From NCBI GenBank assembly GCA_902785555.1, contig CACZZB010000003.1, positions 1 to 64,000 on the forward strand: a stretch of 64,000 bases of DNA, read 5' to 3'. Position numbers and translations under genes: made by a program. Positions 9,172-21,049 of the stretch are shown here, piece by piece (the stretch's first letter is position 1; every line of letters begins with the position of its first letter). The notes under the pieces are model-generated. The model was not told where the DNA came from and made no database searches. It worked only from the letters and a program-made list of their open reading frames with translations. Source of the DNA: an uncultured Ruminococcus sp. GTDB taxonomy: Bacteria > Bacillota > Clostridia > Oscillospirales > Acutalibacteraceae.

Positions 9172-9335
9172 ATTATAATACATCATAGTAGAGGAGTGTC
9201 CGTTTTTGGCTTTATCCCCTCAGACAACTTATAAGAATATTAACACAGTTTACAAAAAAAATCAAGATATTTTTTGTAAATTTTTTTATCTCTTTTAAGC
9301 ATGATGTTTTTCAAAAAATTGAATGGAGTGATTGT

Positions 9336-12300
9336 ATGGTAAATGTCAAACCGGTTCGTCTTGGCAATACTGAACGTATGAGCTTTTCCCACACCGACGA
9401 AGTTATTCCTATGCCTAATCTTATCGAGATTCAGAAGGATTCGTATGAGTGGTTCCTGGATAAGGGCTTGAAAGAAGTTTTTGAAGACGTTTCAGGTATA
9501 ACTGACTACTCCGGAAATCTTGTCCTGAGCTTTCTCGGTTATAAGCTTGACAGAGAACACCCTAATTATTCAATAGCTGAGTGTAAGGAACGTGATGTCA
9601 CTTATTCCGCTCCGCTTCGTGTCAAAGCCTCCCTTTTTAACAGGGAAACAGGCGAACACAAGGACTCGGAAGTTTTTATGGGTGACTTCCCTCTTATGAC
9701 ACCAAGCGGTACTTTCGTCATCAACGGTGCGGAACGAGTTATCGTTTCACAGCTTGTACGCTCTCCGGGCGTTTACTATAAGATGGATCATGACAAAACC
9801 GGCAAGGAGCTTTTCAGTGCGACTGTCATCCCTAACAGAGGTGCATGGCTCGAATATGAAAATGATGTCAATGATATTTTTTATGTCCGTATAGATAAAA
9901 ACAGAAAACTTCCCGTTACAACTTTCATTCGTGCTCTCGGACTCGGTACCGATCAGGAAATACTTGATTACTTCGGTGAAGATGACAGAATGTTGGCAAC
10001 TATCGAAAAGGATTCCACCGATAATCAGGATGACGCTCTCAAGGAAGTTTACAGAAAGCTCCGTCCGAGTGAACCTCCGACAGTTGAAAGTGCAAAAGCT
10101 CATCTCGATATGCTTTTCTTCGACCCGAGAAGATACGATATGTCAAGGGTCGGAAGATATAAATACAACAAAAAACTCGGTATCGCAAACAGACTTGCAA
10201 ATCATGTCCTGGCAGAGCCTGTTGCCGATCCGACAACCGGTGAAATACTCGCTGATGAAGGCGAAATGATAACAAAAGAACGTGCCTTTGAAATCGAAAA
10301 TGCCGGCGTTACAGTTGCTTTCGTACTTAACCACGAAGGTAAGTCCGTCAAGATCATATCAAACGGCATGGTAGATATCAAAAAATACGTTGACTTCGAT
10401 GTTGAGGAACTCGGCATAAACGAAAAAGTACGCTTTACTGTACTTCGTGAAATACTTGATACCTGCCCCGATGAAGAAACTCTTAAAAGAGAGATAAAAA
10501 AACGCAAAGACGCTCTTATCCCCAAGCATATCATAATAGATGATATATTCTCTACTATCAACTATATGAACTCACTTGCCTGCGGTATCGGTACGACCGA
10601 TGATATCGACCATCTCGGAAACAGACGTATCCGCTGTGTCGGCGAGCTTCTCCAGAATCAGTTCAGGATCGGTTTTTCACGTCTTGAAAGAGTTATCCGT
10701 GAAAGAATGACCCTCAACGCTCAGGATATCAACAATCTTTCTCCGAATGCTCTTATAAATATCCGTCCCGTTACCGCTGCCATCAAAGAGTTCTTCGGTT
10801 CTTCACCTCTTTCACAGTTCATGGATCAGAACAACCCTCTTGCAGAACTTACTCATAAAAGACGTCTTTCAGCCCTCGGTCCGGGCGGTCTTTCAAGAGA
10901 CCGTGCAGGATTTGAAGTCCGTGACGTTCACTATACACACTATGGCAGAATGTGCCCTATCGAGACCCCTGAAGGTCCGAATATCGGTCTTATCTCCTAT
11001 CTCGCTACTTTTGCGAAAATAAACGAATACGGTCTTATCGAAGCTCCTTTCCGTAAAATCGACAAAGAAACAGGCATTGTTACAAAAGATGTTGAATATA
11101 TGACTGCCGATACAGGCGATAATTATATCATTGCTCAGGCCAATGAACCGCTTGATGAAGACGGCAGATTTGTCAATAAAAAAATTGTCGGCAGATATCG
11201 TGATGAATTTATCGAAGTTGAGCCTTCAAAGGCTGACTATATGGACGTTTCCCCGAAAATGGTCGTATCAGTCGCTACCGCAATGATACCTTTCCTTGAA
11301 AATGATGATGCCAACCGTGCATTGATGGGCTCAAACATGCAGCGTCAGGCTGTACCGCTCCTCGTTACGGAAGCTCCTATCGTCGGTACAGGCATGGAAT
11401 ACAAAGCAGGTGTCGATTCGGGTGTCTGCATACTCTCCGAAGATGACGGTGTTGTTGAATATGTCAGTGCAGACCAGATAAAAGTAAAATACGATTCGGG
11501 AAGAACACAGACTTTCATCGTGACTAAATTCACACGTTCAAACCAGGGCACCTGCATAAATCAGGTTCCGATAGTTGATGTCGGTCAGCGTGTCAGAAAA
11601 GGCGAAGTTCTCGCTGACGGTCCGGCTACAAGCAACGGTGAGATAAGTCTCGGAAAAAATGCCCTTATCGGCTTTATGACCTGGGAAGGCTACAACTATG
11701 AAGATGCTGTCCTCCTCAATGAAAAAATAGTCCGTGATGATGTCTATACATCTATCCACATTGAAGAATATGAAACAGAAGCCCGTGACACAAAGCTCGG
11801 TGCTGAGGAAATCACAAGAGATATCCCGAATATCGGTGACGATCAGCTCCGTGAACTTGATGAAAGGGGCATAATCCGTGTCGGTGCGGAAGTCCATGCC
11901 GGTGATATCCTCGTCGGAAAAGTTACTCCCAAAGGTGAGACCGAGCTTACAGCCGAAGAAAGACTTCTCCGTGCAATATTCGGTGAAAAATCCCGTGAAG
12001 TCCGTGATACATCTCTCAGAGTTCCTCACGGTGAATACGGTATTATCGTTGACGTAAAAGTATTTACAAAAGATAAAACAGGCGACCCAAATGAAACTAT
12101 ATCCGACGAACTCGCTCCGGGCGTAAACAAAGTTGTACGCTGCTACATCGCTCAGAAACGTAAGATTCAGGTCGGTGACAAAATGGCAGGTCGTCACGGA
12201 AACAAGGGTGTCGTTTCACGTGTACTTCCCGAGGAAGATATGCCTTTCCTTCCCGACGGCAGACCCCTTGATATTGTACTTAATCCTCTTGGCGTTCCGT

Positions 12301-13076
12301 CACGTATGAATATCGGTCAGGTTCTTGAAGTACATCTCGGCTATGCAGCAAAGGCTCTCGGCTGGAAGATAATGACCCCCGTTTTTGACGGTGCTCACGA
12401 ACAGGATATTTTCCAGTGTCTGCGTGATGCCGGTATCTCGGATGACGGCAAGATATGGCTCAGAGACGGCAGAACAGGCGAACTTTTCGATAATCCCGTT
12501 ACTGTCGGCTATATGTACTATCTCAAACTCCATCACCTCGTTGATGATAAAATACACGCCCGTTCAACAGGTCCATACTCTCTCGTTACACAGCAGCCTC
12601 TGGGCGGTAAAGCTCAGTTCGGCGGTCAGCGTTTCGGTGAAATGGAAGTCTGGGCTCTTGAAGCTTATGGTGCAGCTTACACTCTCCAGGAAATACTTAC
12701 TGTTAAATCCGATGACGTTGTCGGACGTGTAAAAACCTTTGAAGCTATCGTTAAAGGTGAAAATATTCCAAAGCCGGGCATCCCCGAATCATTCAAGGTA
12801 CTTATCAAAGAATTGCAGTCCCTTGCTCTTGATATCAAAGTCCTTGACAAAGACAATAATGAAATCGACCTGCGTCAGGATTTTGATGACGGTCTTCCTG
12901 CAAACACTGTTTTTGATGAGAAAAACGTTATCACAGATGATATCAATGACAGCTATCAGACTACCGATGAAAAGGGCGAACCCGAAACCTTTGATTCTGA
13001 TGATGACGAGTATTACAAAAACGATAACGATACACTCTTTGAAGATATCTATGACTTCAATTCAACCGATGACTGA
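9336..13076 (+). CDS. rpoB: RNA polymerase beta subunit
   Basis: A 1246-residue beta subunit forming half of the RNA polymerase active cleft. The rifampicin-binding cluster is intact at about residues 488-555 ([20 protein letters not shown], then [10 protein letters not shown]), with the rifampicin-sensitive Asp, His and Ser positions present. The C-terminal [26 protein letters not shown]-type clamp motif is also present. It carries a 40-50 residue acidic tail (rich in Asp/Glu/Asn) beyond the usual end. The gene is followed 17 bases later by rpoC. The usual upstream rplJ-rplL genes are missing; a sugar ATPase is there instead. Confidence 0.98.
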   Translation: MVNVKPVRLGNTERMSFSHTDEVIPMPNLIEIQKDSYEWFLDKGLKEVFEDVSGITDYSGNLVLSFLGYKLDREHPNYSIAECKERDVTYSAPLRVKASLFNRETGEHKDSEVFMGDFPLMTPSGTFVINGAERVIVSQLVRSPGVYYKMDHDKTGKELFSATVIPNRGAWLEYENDVNDIFYVRIDKNRKLPVTTFIRALGLGTDQEILDYFGEDDRMLATIEKDSTDNQDDALKEVYRKLRPSEPPTVESAKAHLDMLFFDPRRYDMSRVGRYKYNKKLGIANRLANHVLAEPVADPTTGEILADEGEMITKERAFEIENAGVTVAFVLNHEGKSVKIISNGMVDIKKYVDFDVEELGINEKVRFTVLREILDTCPDEETLKREIKKRKDALIPKHIIIDDIFSTINYMNSLACGIGTTDDIDHLGNRRIRCVGELLQNQFRIGFSRLERVIRERMTLNAQDINNLSPNALINIRPVTAAIKEFFGSSPLSQFMDQNNPLAELTHKRRLSALGPGGLSRDRAGFEVRDVHYTHYGRMCPIETPEGPNIGLISYLATFAKINEYGLIEAPFRKIDKETGIVTKDVEYMTADTGDNYIIAQANEPLDEDGRFVNKKIVGRYRDEFIEVEPSKADYMDVSPKMVVSVATAMIPFLENDDANRALMGSNMQRQAVPLLVTEAPIVGTGMEYKAGVDSGVCILSEDDGVVEYVSADQIKVKYDSGRTQTFIVTKFTRSNQGTCINQVPIVDVGQRVRKGEVLADGPATSNGEISLGKNALIGFMTWEGYNYEDAVLLNEKIVRDDVYTSIHIEEYETEARDTKLGAEEITRDIPNIGDDQLRELDERGIIRVGAEVHAGDILVGKVTPKGETELTAEERLLRAIFGEKSREVRDTSLRVPHGEYGIIVDVKVFTKDKTGDPNETISDELAPGVNKVVRCYIAQKRKIQVGDKMAGRHGNKGVVSRVLPEEDMPFLPDGRPLDIVLNPLGVPSRMNIGQVLEVHLGYAAKALGWKIMTPVFDGAHEQDIFQCLRDAGISDDGKIWLRDGRTGELFDNPVTVGYMYYLKLHHLVDDKIHARSTGPYSLVTQQPLGGKAQFGGQRFGEMEVWALEAYGAAYTLQEILTVKSDDVVGRVKTFEAIVKGENIPKPGIPESFKVLIKELQSLALDIKVLDKDNNEIDLRQDFDDGLPANTVFDEKNVITDDINDSYQTTDEKGEPETFDSDDDEYYKNDNDTLFEDIYDFNSTDD

Positions 13077-13093
13077 AAGGAGGATTCCGATTA

Positions 13094-16000
13094 ATGGAAT
13101 TTAACAAATTTGAGTCTATAAAAATAGGACTTGCTTCCCCCGACCTTATCAGAGAATGGTCTTACGGTGAAGTTAAAAAACCCGAAACCATTAACTACCG
13201 TACCCTCAAACCCGAAAAAGACGGACTTTTCTGCGAGGCTATCTTCGGTCCTCAGAAGGACTGGGAATGTCACTGCGGAAAGTATAAAAAAGTCCACTTC
13301 AAAGGCAGGATTTGTGAACGCTGCGGCGTTGAGATAACAAGCTCAAAAGTACGACGTGAACGTATGGGTCATATCGAACTTGCAGCTCCTGTTTCACATA
13401 TATGGTACTTCAAGGGTATACCTTCGAGAATGGGTCTTATTCTTGACATTTCTCCCCGTACTCTTGAAAAAATCCTCTATTTCGCCATGTACATCGTCAC
13501 GGAAATCACTCCCGACAGTGATGCTTCCCGTGAACTCTCTCTCCAGCAGTGTCTTTCCGAAAAGGAATATATGGATTTCAAAGACAAGTATGAAGATGAC
13601 TTTGAAGCTATGATGGGTGCAGAGGCTATCCAGAAGCTTCTCAGAAATATCGACCTCGATTCGCTCTCGGTCGAACTCAAAGAAGAACTTGAAGGTGCAT
13701 CAGGTCAGAAAAAAGTCCGTATCCTCAAACGTCTTGAAGTTGTCGAGGCTTTCCGTCAGTCCGGAAACCGTCCCGAATGGATGATACTTGACGTTATCCC
13801 CGTTATTCCTCCCGATATCCGTCCTATGGTACAGCTCGACGGCGGCAGATTTGCTACTTCAGACCTCAATGACCTTTACAGGCGTGTTATCAACAGAAAT
13901 AACCGTCTTGCAAGACTTATCGAACTCAACGCTCCCGATATCATTATAAGAAATGAAAAACGTATGCTTCAGGAAGCCGTTGACGCTCTTATCGACAACG
14001 GCAGACGCGGCAGACCGGTCACAGGTCCGAATAACCGTGCTCTCAAATCCCTTTCCGATATGCTCAAAGGCAAGCAGGGTCGTTTCCGTCAGAACCTCCT
14101 CGGAAAACGTGTTGACTATTCAGGCCGTTCCGTTATCGTCGTAGGTCCTGAACTTAAAATGTACCAGTGCGGTCTTCCGAAAGAAATGGCTCTTGAACTT
14201 TTCAAGCCATTTGTAATGAAGATACTCTCCGAAAACAACAACAATATCCATAATATAAAAGCTGCAAGAAAAGCCGTTGAACGTGCAAGCCCCGAAGTAT
14301 GGGACGCTCTCGAAAGAGTTATCAAGGGACACCCCGTTATGCTCAACCGTGCCCCGACTCTCCACAGACTCGGCATACAGGCTTTTGAACCCGTACTTGT
14401 TGAGGGTAAGGCTCTCAAGCTCCATCCTCTCGCTTGTACAGCCTTCAACGCTGACTTTGACGGTGACCAGATGGCTGTCCATGTACCACTCTCGGCAGAG
14501 GCTCAGGCAGAAGCACGTTTCCTTATGCTTGCCGCAAACAACCTCCTCAAGCCTTCAGATGGTAAACCTGTTACCGTTCCTACTCAGGATATGGTACTCG
14601 GTTCCTACTACCTTACACTCGACAAAGACGGTGAGCTTGGCGAAGGCAAGATATTCCGTGATACAAACGAAGCTATCATGGCTTATGAAACTAAAGTAGT
14701 AAGCCTTCATGCTAAAATAAAAGTCCGCCGTGAGGGCGAATGGAACGGTGAGAAAAGATCTGTTCTCATAGATACAACTGTCGGCAGAATAATATTCAAT
14801 CAGCCTATTCCTCAGGATCTCGGCTATGTTGACAGAACCAAAGAAGAAAACTTCATGAAATACGAGATAGACTTCCTCGTAGGCAAAAAACAGCTCGGTC
14901 AGATATTCGACAAGTGCATCAAAAAGCATGGTACTCAGCTTACTTCCGTTGTCCTTGATGATGTCAAATCGCAGGGCTACAAGTATTCAACAAAGGGTGC
15001 TATCACAGTTGCCGTTTGTGATGCCGAGATACCGCCTGCAAAGAAAGATATCATCAAAGATGCAGAAGGCAAAATAGACAGAGTAACCAAAATGTACAGA
15101 CGTGGTCTTATGTCAAACGAGGAACGCTACAACAACGTACTCAAGATCTGGGAACAGGCTACAAAAGACGTTACCGAAGCACTTCAGGGCAATCTCGGAA
15201 GATACAATCCTATCTTTATGATGGCTGACTCAGGTGCCCGTGGTTCTATGAACCAGATAAGACAGCTTGCAGGTATGCGTGGACTTATCGCAAATACATC
15301 AGGTAAAACCATCGAAATTCCTATCCGTGCAAATTACCGTGAAGGTCTTAACATACTCGAATACTTCATCTCCTCCCGTGGTGCAAGAAAGGGTCTTGCC
15401 GATACCGCTCTGCGTACAGCCGACTCGGGTTATCTTACAAGACGACTTGTTGACGTTTCACAGGAAGTCATCATCCGTGAAGAAGACTGCGGTACTACCG
15501 ACGGTATCGTTGTATACGACATTAAGCCCGATAAATCCGTTATTGAAACAATGCACGAAAGACTTCTCGGCAGATATCTCTGCGAAGACTTCAAGGACGA
15601 AAACGGAAATGTTCTCGTATCCTGCAACAAGATAATGGACGACCATGACGCTGATATAATCGCTGACAGCGGTGTCGAAAAAATAAAAATACGTTCCATC
15701 CTCGACTGCCGTGCAAAACACGGTGTATGCAGAAAGTGCTACGGTTCCAACCTTGCAAACGGTATGCCCGTTACAATAGGCGAGGCTGTCGGAATAATCG
15801 CTGCACAGTCTATCGGTGAACCCGGTACTCAGCTTACCATGCGTACTTTCCATACAGGCGGTGTTGCCGGTGCGGAAGATATCACACAGGGTCTCCCCCG
15901 TGTCGAAGAACTCTTTGAAGCAAGAAAACCGAAACGTCTTGCCATCATAAGTGAAATAGGCGGTCGTGTAACCTTCGAGGAAATAAAGAAAAACCGTCAT

Positions 16001-16681
16001 GCCGTTGTAACGGACCTTGAAACAGGCGAGAAAAAAGAATATCTCATTCCATTCGGCTCAAGAACAAAAGTTGAGGAAGGTCAGATGATTGAAGCCGGTG
16101 ACCTCATTACAGAAGGTTCTGTCAATCCGCATGATGTCCTCACTATAAAAGGTACTGCCGCTGTACAGGATTATCTTATCGAAGAAGTACAGAATGCTTA
16201 TCGTATGCAGGGCGTTGATATCAACGACAAGCACATAGAAGTTATCGTCCGTCAGATGATGAGAAAGATTCGCATTGACGATCCTGGTGATACCGAACTT
16301 CTTTCAGGCTCAGTCGTTGATAAAGGCGACTTCTATGCAGCCAACGAAAAAATCGAAAAGAGAATCGCCAACGGTGAAACAGGTCTTTCACTTGCTACTT
16401 ATACTCCAATGCTCCTCGGTATCACAAAGGCTTCTCTTGCAACCGATTCTTTCCTCTCTGCAGCATCTTTCCAGGAAACCACACGAGTTCTCACCGATGC
16501 GGCTATCAAAGGTAAAGTCGATCCTCTTATGGGTCTCAAAGAAAATGTTATTATCGGTAAACTCGTTCCTGCAGGTACGGGCATGAACCGTTACAGTGAT
16601 GTTGAAATCGAATCTACTGAAGAAACTCCTACTATCATTACTCCTTTGACAGCACCTCCCGCAACAGGCGAATTTGAATAA
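13094..16681 (+). CDS. rpoC: RNA polymerase beta' subunit
   Basis: A 1195-residue beta' subunit. Near the N-terminus (about residues 58-78) it carries the CHCG...CERC zinc ribbon. The catalytic [12 protein letters not shown] loop with three Asp lies at about residues 450-462, and the second zinc site is [13 protein letters not shown] at about 870. The trigger loop and bridge helix follow, with [18 protein letters not shown] intact. AGGAGG-like spacing ties it to rpoB. rpsL, rpsG and fusA, common downstream neighbours, are absent; a convergent lipoprotein gene follows 33 bases later, with no convincing hairpin terminator between them. Confidence 0.98.
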   Translation: MEFNKFESIKIGLASPDLIREWSYGEVKKPETINYRTLKPEKDGLFCEAIFGPQKDWECHCGKYKKVHFKGRICERCGVEITSSKVRRERMGHIELAAPVSHIWYFKGIPSRMGLILDISPRTLEKILYFAMYIVTEITPDSDASRELSLQQCLSEKEYMDFKDKYEDDFEAMMGAEAIQKLLRNIDLDSLSVELKEELEGASGQKKVRILKRLEVVEAFRQSGNRPEWMILDVIPVIPPDIRPMVQLDGGRFATSDLNDLYRRVINRNNRLARLIELNAPDIIIRNEKRMLQEAVDALIDNGRRGRPVTGPNNRALKSLSDMLKGKQGRFRQNLLGKRVDYSGRSVIVVGPELKMYQCGLPKEMALELFKPFVMKILSENNNNIHNIKAARKAVERASPEVWDALERVIKGHPVMLNRAPTLHRLGIQAFEPVLVEGKALKLHPLACTAFNADFDGDQMAVHVPLSAEAQAEARFLMLAANNLLKPSDGKPVTVPTQDMVLGSYYLTLDKDGELGEGKIFRDTNEAIMAYETKVVSLHAKIKVRREGEWNGEKRSVLIDTTVGRIIFNQPIPQDLGYVDRTKEENFMKYEIDFLVGKKQLGQIFDKCIKKHGTQLTSVVLDDVKSQGYKYSTKGAITVAVCDAEIPPAKKDIIKDAEGKIDRVTKMYRRGLMSNEERYNNVLKIWEQATKDVTEALQGNLGRYNPIFMMADSGARGSMNQIRQLAGMRGLIANTSGKTIEIPIRANYREGLNILEYFISSRGARKGLADTALRTADSGYLTRRLVDVSQEVIIREEDCGTTDGIVVYDIKPDKSVIETMHERLLGRYLCEDFKDENGNVLVSCNKIMDDHDADIIADSGVEKIKIRSILDCRAKHGVCRKCYGSNLANGMPVTIGEAVGIIAAQSIGEPGTQLTMRTFHTGGVAGAEDITQGLPRVEELFEARKPKRLAIISEIGGRVTFEEIKKNRHAVVTDLETGEKKEYLIPFGSRTKVEEGQMIEAGDLITEGSVNPHDVLTIKGTAAVQDYLIEEVQNAYRMQGVDINDKHIEVIVRQMMRKIRIDDPGDTELLSGSVVDKGDFYAANEKIEKRIANGETGLSLATYTPMLLGITKASLATDSFLSAASFQETTRVLTDAAIKGKVDPLMGLKENVIIGKLVPAGTGMNRYSDVEIESTEETPTIITPLTAPPATGEFE

Positions 16682-16714
16682 TTACAGAAACCTTTCGTTC
16701 TGACCGTTATTTTT

Positions 16715-17686
16715 TTATGCCTTCTTATATTCCATTATTATACCAGCTTCTTCCATTGATAAAATATCATCCTTCAGCGTATAATAGAATATTTCATTTT
16801 CATTCATTATCTGTCCTTTTGTCCATTTTATGTCCAAAATCGATTCTCCGCTTGACCATTTTCCTGTACCGTCTTCATTCAGTATGATATACCAGTCTTC
16901 CTCGTCAACCACATCTGTTATATCTTCCTCACCGTCAATAAGTAACGCTGAAAGCACATATTTTCCTGCATGAGACTTATCCGCACTTCCCGATAATTCA
17001 ACCTTTTGTTTTTCAGGCGGTATGAGCGTTGCTTTATCTGCCCTCTCAAAAACCATCTCCACGCTCTCGTCAAACCATATCATAGTATCATTATTCAGCT
17101 TATACTTTGCTTTTTCACCCTCTAAAATTATATACTTGTCATTCCACTGCAATTCTACAACCGTACCGAAGTCATCAAATTTTCCCGTACCGTCTTCATT
17201 TATCGTTACCGTTCTTTTTAAATCAAGAACTGTTTCTCCGTTTTCCGTATACTCAGTAAGATTATAAAATCCTGCTATCTTTTTATTTGTAACAGGTATC
17301 GAGCCTTCATCTTCCGAACTTTCTTCATCCGGAAATTCAATTTCCGTTTCGTCGATATTACTTACTTCCGCTTCACTTTCTGTTTTACTCTCTACTGAAC
17401 TTTCAGACATACTCTCTGCTTCGCTTTTATCTTCACTTTCAGCCTTACTTTCAACCTTAATTTCGGAACTGTCTTCCGAAGTATGTTTTTCCGAACTTAT
17501 CTTGGAAGCCACTTCAATACTGCTTTCTGTAATGCTCTTTTCCGAAACTTCAGTACTTGTCTGTGAACTTTCAGCGGATATCTGCACTTCAGAAACCGAT
17601 GTCTGTTCCTCTTTATCATTGCTGTTACTGCAACCTGCACTTATAAGCAATGATAACGTTATCATTATCACAAAAAATCTTTTCAT
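16715..17686 (-). CDS. Lipoprotein with Ser/Glu-rich linker and duplicated C-terminal domain
   Basis: A 323-residue secreted lipoprotein: signal peptide ending in the lipobox LISAGC (lipidated Cys about residue 19), then about 110 residues dominated by Ser, Glu, Thr and Lys, a flexible cell-wall-spanning linker. Two diverged copies of one ~85-residue domain follow (about 134-218 and 238-323), each opening AGxY and containing INEDGTGKF or LNEDGTGKW. The family is not one I recognise by name. It overlaps the upstream rRNA methyltransferase gene by ATGA, so the two are probably co-transcribed. Function unknown; surface localisation is inferred. Confidence 0.8.
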   Translation of the reverse strand: MKRFFVIMITLSLLISAGCSNSNDKEEQTSVSEVQISAESSQTSTEVSEKSITESSIEVASKISSEKHTSEDSSEIKVESKAESEDKSEAESMSESSVESKTESEAEVSNIDETEIEFPDEESSEDEGSIPVTNKKIAGFYNLTEYTENGETVLDLKRTVTINEDGTGKFDDFGTVVELQWNDKYIILEGEKAKYKLNNDTMIWFDESVEMVFERADKATLIPPEKQKVELSGSADKSHAGKYVLSALLIDGEEDITDVVDEEDWYIILNEDGTGKWSSGESILDIKWTKGQIMNENEIFYYTLKDDILSMEEAGIIMEYKKA

Positions 17687-19005
17687 TTTATTCTCAGTCC
17701 TTTCGGATATTTATTCTTTAATCTTGAATCAGCCGTTTTGCCGAAGCCTATTATTATATTCCCGTATACAACAGCCGTATAACCGTTTTGACATCCACTG
17801 TCCAACTCCATGCCCGAAAGAAACTTTTTCGCCTTGTCATCATCAGCTTTCAGAATTCTCCTGATATTCTCAGGCTTAGCTGACATGAACAATGCGTGTG
17901 ACGGCTCAAATCTATTCTTTTTGAACTCTCCCACAAATATACCGGCTCTTATAACTCCGAGTCCCCTCATATCAGGCAGATTTTCAGGCATGATATACAG
18001 CTTGTCGTTTATTATATTATACTCGCCTTTCGGCACTTCATAAAATATATTTTCCAGCTCTTTTAAAGCCGTTTTCAGCAAAGTATCCTGTTTTTTGTCC
18101 TTGGCGGTCTGAAAGCAGCTGTCGGTGACATTCTCACCTTTTCGTCTTAATTTTGCCGCAAAATGTCCTTCTCCGCCCTCTATCGGGGTTATACGGACTG
18201 CACAGGGCAATTCTGTTTTTCTCCCGAAATGCCCGTCTATCTCACACTGTTCAAAATCGGGATTTTCTTCGAGAAATTTTTTTATTACTCCCTCATTCTC
18301 GCAATATGAAAATGTACAGGTCGAATATACAAGTATCCCTCCGCTTTTAACAGCCTTTGCAGCCGACCTTAATATAGAAAGCTGTCTTTCAGCACATGAA
18401 ACGGTATGCTCCCTGCTCCACTCCAAAACGGCTTCGGGATTTTTACGGAACATCCCCTCTCCCGAACATGGGGCATCTACAAGGACTTTGTCAAAATATC
18501 CCTCCAATTTACTGCATAATACTTCGGGATAGCATGACGATACGATTCCCTTAGATATGCCCATTCTCTCAAAGTTTGACAATAATATCTGTGCCCTGTT
18601 CCTGACAACTTCATTTGACCATATAAGACCCGTATTATTCAGGCATGACGCTATCTGTGCGGATTTTCCGCCGGGTGCAGCACATAAGTCCAGAATCTTA
18701 TCATTTTGGCAAACATCAAGAAGTGTTACCGCTGACATTGCAGACGGCTCCTGAACATAAAATGCTCCGCCTGAATGAAAAGGTGTATTCCCTATCCCTT
18801 TTTCGTCACACGGGATATAATATCCGTCTTTATAAAAAGGTGTTTTCTTCACCTCAAACGGCAACGCTCCTATAATTTTTTCATCCGTTTTAAGACGATT
18901 TACGGAAATTCCCCTGAAAGGTTCATCATCTGTACTTCTGGCATACAAATCATAGTCTTCTTTTAAGATATCCTTCATTTCTTCAAGAAATTCTTTCGGC
19001 AGCAT
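17683..19005 (-). CDS. RsmB/RsmF-family rRNA (cytosine-C5) methyltransferase
   Basis: A 440-residue SAM-dependent RNA m5C methyltransferase of the NOL1/NOP2/Sun family. The SAM loop LDLCAAPGGKSAQIA, the first catalytic Cys motif DAPCSGEGMFRK and the nucleophile motif STCTFSYCENE are intact. A C-terminal RsmF-type extension (about residues 290-440) is present, so it resembles RsmF/YebU-like enzymes acting on 16S rRNA. The start at 19005 (MLPKEF) has AAAGGA 8-10 bases upstream; the upstream ATG at 19023 does not. The lipoprotein gene is coupled downstream. Confidence 0.88.
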   Translation of the reverse strand: MLPKEFLEEMKDILKEDYDLYARSTDDEPFRGISVNRLKTDEKIIGALPFEVKKTPFYKDGYYIPCDEKGIGNTPFHSGGAFYVQEPSAMSAVTLLDVCQNDKILDLCAAPGGKSAQIASCLNNTGLIWSNEVVRNRAQILLSNFERMGISKGIVSSCYPEVLCSKLEGYFDKVLVDAPCSGEGMFRKNPEAVLEWSREHTVSCAERQLSILRSAAKAVKSGGILVYSTCTFSYCENEGVIKKFLEENPDFEQCEIDGHFGRKTELPCAVRITPIEGGEGHFAAKLRRKGENVTDSCFQTAKDKKQDTLLKTALKELENIFYEVPKGEYNIINDKLYIMPENLPDMRGLGVIRAGIFVGEFKKNRFEPSHALFMSAKPENIRRILKADDDKAKKFLSGMELDSGCQNGYTAVVYGNIIIGFGKTADSRLKNKYPKGLRIK

Positions 19006-19078
19006 AAATTTTTTTCCTTTCATTTGTATAATTTAAACATCCCCTGAAAATAATATTTACAGAAAGGTGGTCATCAAA

Positions 19079-19216
19079 ATGAGCAAAAACAATAAGAAAA
19101 AGAACAGCAGTACCAATTGCGATAACAAACCTCAGTCCAAAAATTGCTGTGACAACAAATACGATGATAAAGAAACCGAATCATGTGAAAAATTCCAGAC
19201 CTATTATGAGGACTGA
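19079..19216 (+). CDS. Small Cys-containing hydrophilic protein (45 aa)
   Basis: This short frame encodes a 45-residue protein rich in Lys, Asn and Asp with four Cys (14, 23, 24, 36), no hydrophobic segment and no signal peptide. Support is strong for its size: AAAGGTGG ends 8 bases before the ATG, the frame fills the gap between two divergent/convergent genes, and a clean terminator follows the stop within 2 bases. The Cys could bind metal or form disulfides. I do not recognise the family. A small spore or stress protein is conceivable but not shown. Confidence 0.65.
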   Translation: MSKNNKKKNSSTNCDNKPQSKNCCDNKYDDKETESCEKFQTYYED

Positions 19217-19217
19217 T

Positions 19218-19264
19218 TGACAACAACCGACAGCTATATTTTATAGTTGTCGGTTGATTTTTTT
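19218..19264 (+). terminator. Terminator after the small Cys protein gene
   Basis: AACCGACAgCTATA / TATAGtTGTCGGTT hairpin followed by GATTTTTTT. The T-run is on the plus side only, so it serves the small gene. Confidence 0.8.
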
Positions 19265-19655
19265 ATTCAAAGGAACTGCTGTCAAAAGTATAGGGCAAAA
19301 GCTCGCCCATTTTTATTATCCTGTAATCGTCAGTGCTTTTTGCCGAAATAATTTCAAAATCATCTCCGCAGAATTCCGCCATAAACTGTCTGCACATTCC
19401 GCAGGGATAACAGTATGTTGATGAACTTCCTGCAATTACAATAACTGAAAACTTTCTTTCACCGTCTGAAACAGCCTTTGAAAATGCTGTTCTTTCCGCA
19501 CATATCCCCACCGGATATGACGCATTTTCAACATTGCACCCTGTATATATCTTTCCGCTTTCGGTGAGAAGTGCCGCTCCTACCTTGAATCCCGAGTATG
19601 GTGCATAGGCATTTTCTCTTGCCCCAAACGCTCTTTCTATAAGTTCATTTATCAT
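19263..19655 (-). CDS. cdd: Cytidine deaminase
   Basis: A 130-residue homotetrameric-type cytidine/deoxycytidine deaminase of pyrimidine salvage. The zinc ligands and catalytic Glu are in GICAERTAF (CAE) and the second pair in YPCGMCRQF. It overlaps cysS by four bases (ATGA), so it is probably translated from the cysE-cysS transcript, although it has no link to cysteine. Confidence 0.95.
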   Translation of the reverse strand: MINELIERAFGARENAYAPYSGFKVGAALLTESGKIYTGCNVENASYPVGICAERTAFSKAVSDGERKFSVIVIAGSSSTYCYPCGMCRQFMAEFCGDDFEIISAKSTDDYRIIKMGELLPYTFDSSSFE

Positions 19656-21049
19656 ACTATTACCGTACCGTTAGGTGTATCTTTTATAGTGATACCTCTT
19701 GCTTTCAGCTCATCTCTTATCTTATCCGCAAGTGCCCAGTCTTTATTCTTCCTTGCAGCATTTCTCTGTTCAATAAGTACCTGCACATCATCTTCTACGC
19801 TGTCTTTCTTTTCCGTATACAGCAAGCCCAATACATCTGCTATCTCCATATACAGGTCATACGCAAATTTGCACAATTCCTTTGACGGACTCGTCTTTAC
19901 ACAGACATTGGCATTGATATCCCTTGCCAGCTCAAACAATGATGTTATACCGTCCGCTGTATTGAAGTCATCATCCATAGCCGTTATAAAATCTTCTTTA
20001 TGCTTCAAAAGCATCTCTTTTATTTTATCCTCACCGTCTTTTTCACCCGATGGGGCATTATCCATCAGCAATTTCAGGTCATCACGGCAGTTATACAGTC
20101 TTTCAAGTGCAGACTTGCACTGTTCTATTATATCAACAGAATAATTTATCGGACTTCTGTACTGAGATGACAACATTAAATATCTTATCGGTTCATAACC
20201 GTACTTTTCGGCAACATCCCTTACTGTAAAGAAATTGTTGAGTGACTTTGACATTTTTTTGTTATCAACATTGATATAGCCGTTGTGCATCCAATAGTGT
20301 GCAAAAGGTACACCGTTGCAGCATTCACTCTGAGCAATCTCATTTTCATGGTGAGGGAATATCAAATCCTGTCCACCGCAGTGAATGTCTATCGTTTCAC
20401 CGAGATATCTTTTTGCCATTGTAGAACATTCTATATGCCAGCCCGGTCTGCCCTTGCCCCACGGGGAATCCCATGACGGTTCATCAGGCTTTGCACCCTT
20501 CCACAATGCAAAATCCATAGGGTCTTCTTTTGTTTCGCCTATCTGTATCCTTGCACCTGCCTCCAAATCCTCAAGCGGCTGATGTGACAGCTTTCCGTAT
20601 TCTTTGAATCTGTTTGTGCGAAAATATACATCACCGTATGAAGTCGAATAGGCATAGCCCTTTTCTTCAAGAGTTTTGACCATGTCAATTATCTGCTGTA
20701 CATTTTCGGTCGCACGGGGATGAACGCTTGCTTCACGGACATTCAGACCCTTTGCATCTTTCTTGTATTCTGCAATATACTTTTCGGATACTGTCAGATA
20801 ATCGCTGTTTTCTTCATTTGCCCTTTTGATTATCTTGTCATCTATATCCGTGAAATTCTGTACAAAAGTAACTTTGTAGCCTCTGTATTCAAGATATCTC
20901 CTGAAAGTATCGAATACACATATAGGTCTTGCGTTTCCTATATGGATAAAATTATAGACCGTAGGACCGCAGGCGTATATTTTCACCTCATTCGGAGTTA
21001 TAGTCTGCAATTCCTCTTTCTGTCTTGTCATGGTGTTGTAAATTTTCAT
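19652..21049 (-). CDS. cysS: Cysteinyl-tRNA synthetase
   Basis: A 465-residue class I synthetase charging tRNA-Cys. Visible are the zinc/cysteine-binding YACGPTVYN, the HIGNARP form of HIGH, WHIECSTMA, GGQDLIFPHHENEIAQ and the KMSKS loop. The length is standard. It begins directly after the cysE stop codon and should share the cysteine T-box, so both cysteine synthesis and charging respond to uncharged tRNA-Cys. Confidence 0.97.
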   Translation of the reverse strand: MKIYNTMTRQKEELQTITPNEVKIYACGPTVYNFIHIGNARPICVFDTFRRYLEYRGYKVTFVQNFTDIDDKIIKRANEENSDYLTVSEKYIAEYKKDAKGLNVREASVHPRATENVQQIIDMVKTLEEKGYAYSTSYGDVYFRTNRFKEYGKLSHQPLEDLEAGARIQIGETKEDPMDFALWKGAKPDEPSWDSPWGKGRPGWHIECSTMAKRYLGETIDIHCGGQDLIFPHHENEIAQSECCNGVPFAHYWMHNGYINVDNKKMSKSLNNFFTVRDVAEKYGYEPIRYLMLSSQYRSPINYSVDIIEQCKSALERLYNCRDDLKLLMDNAPSGEKDGEDKIKEMLLKHKEDFITAMDDDFNTADGITSLFELARDINANVCVKTSPSKELCKFAYDLYMEIADVLGLLYTEKKDSVEDDVQVLIEQRNAARKNKDWALADKIRDELKARGITIKDTPNGTVIV

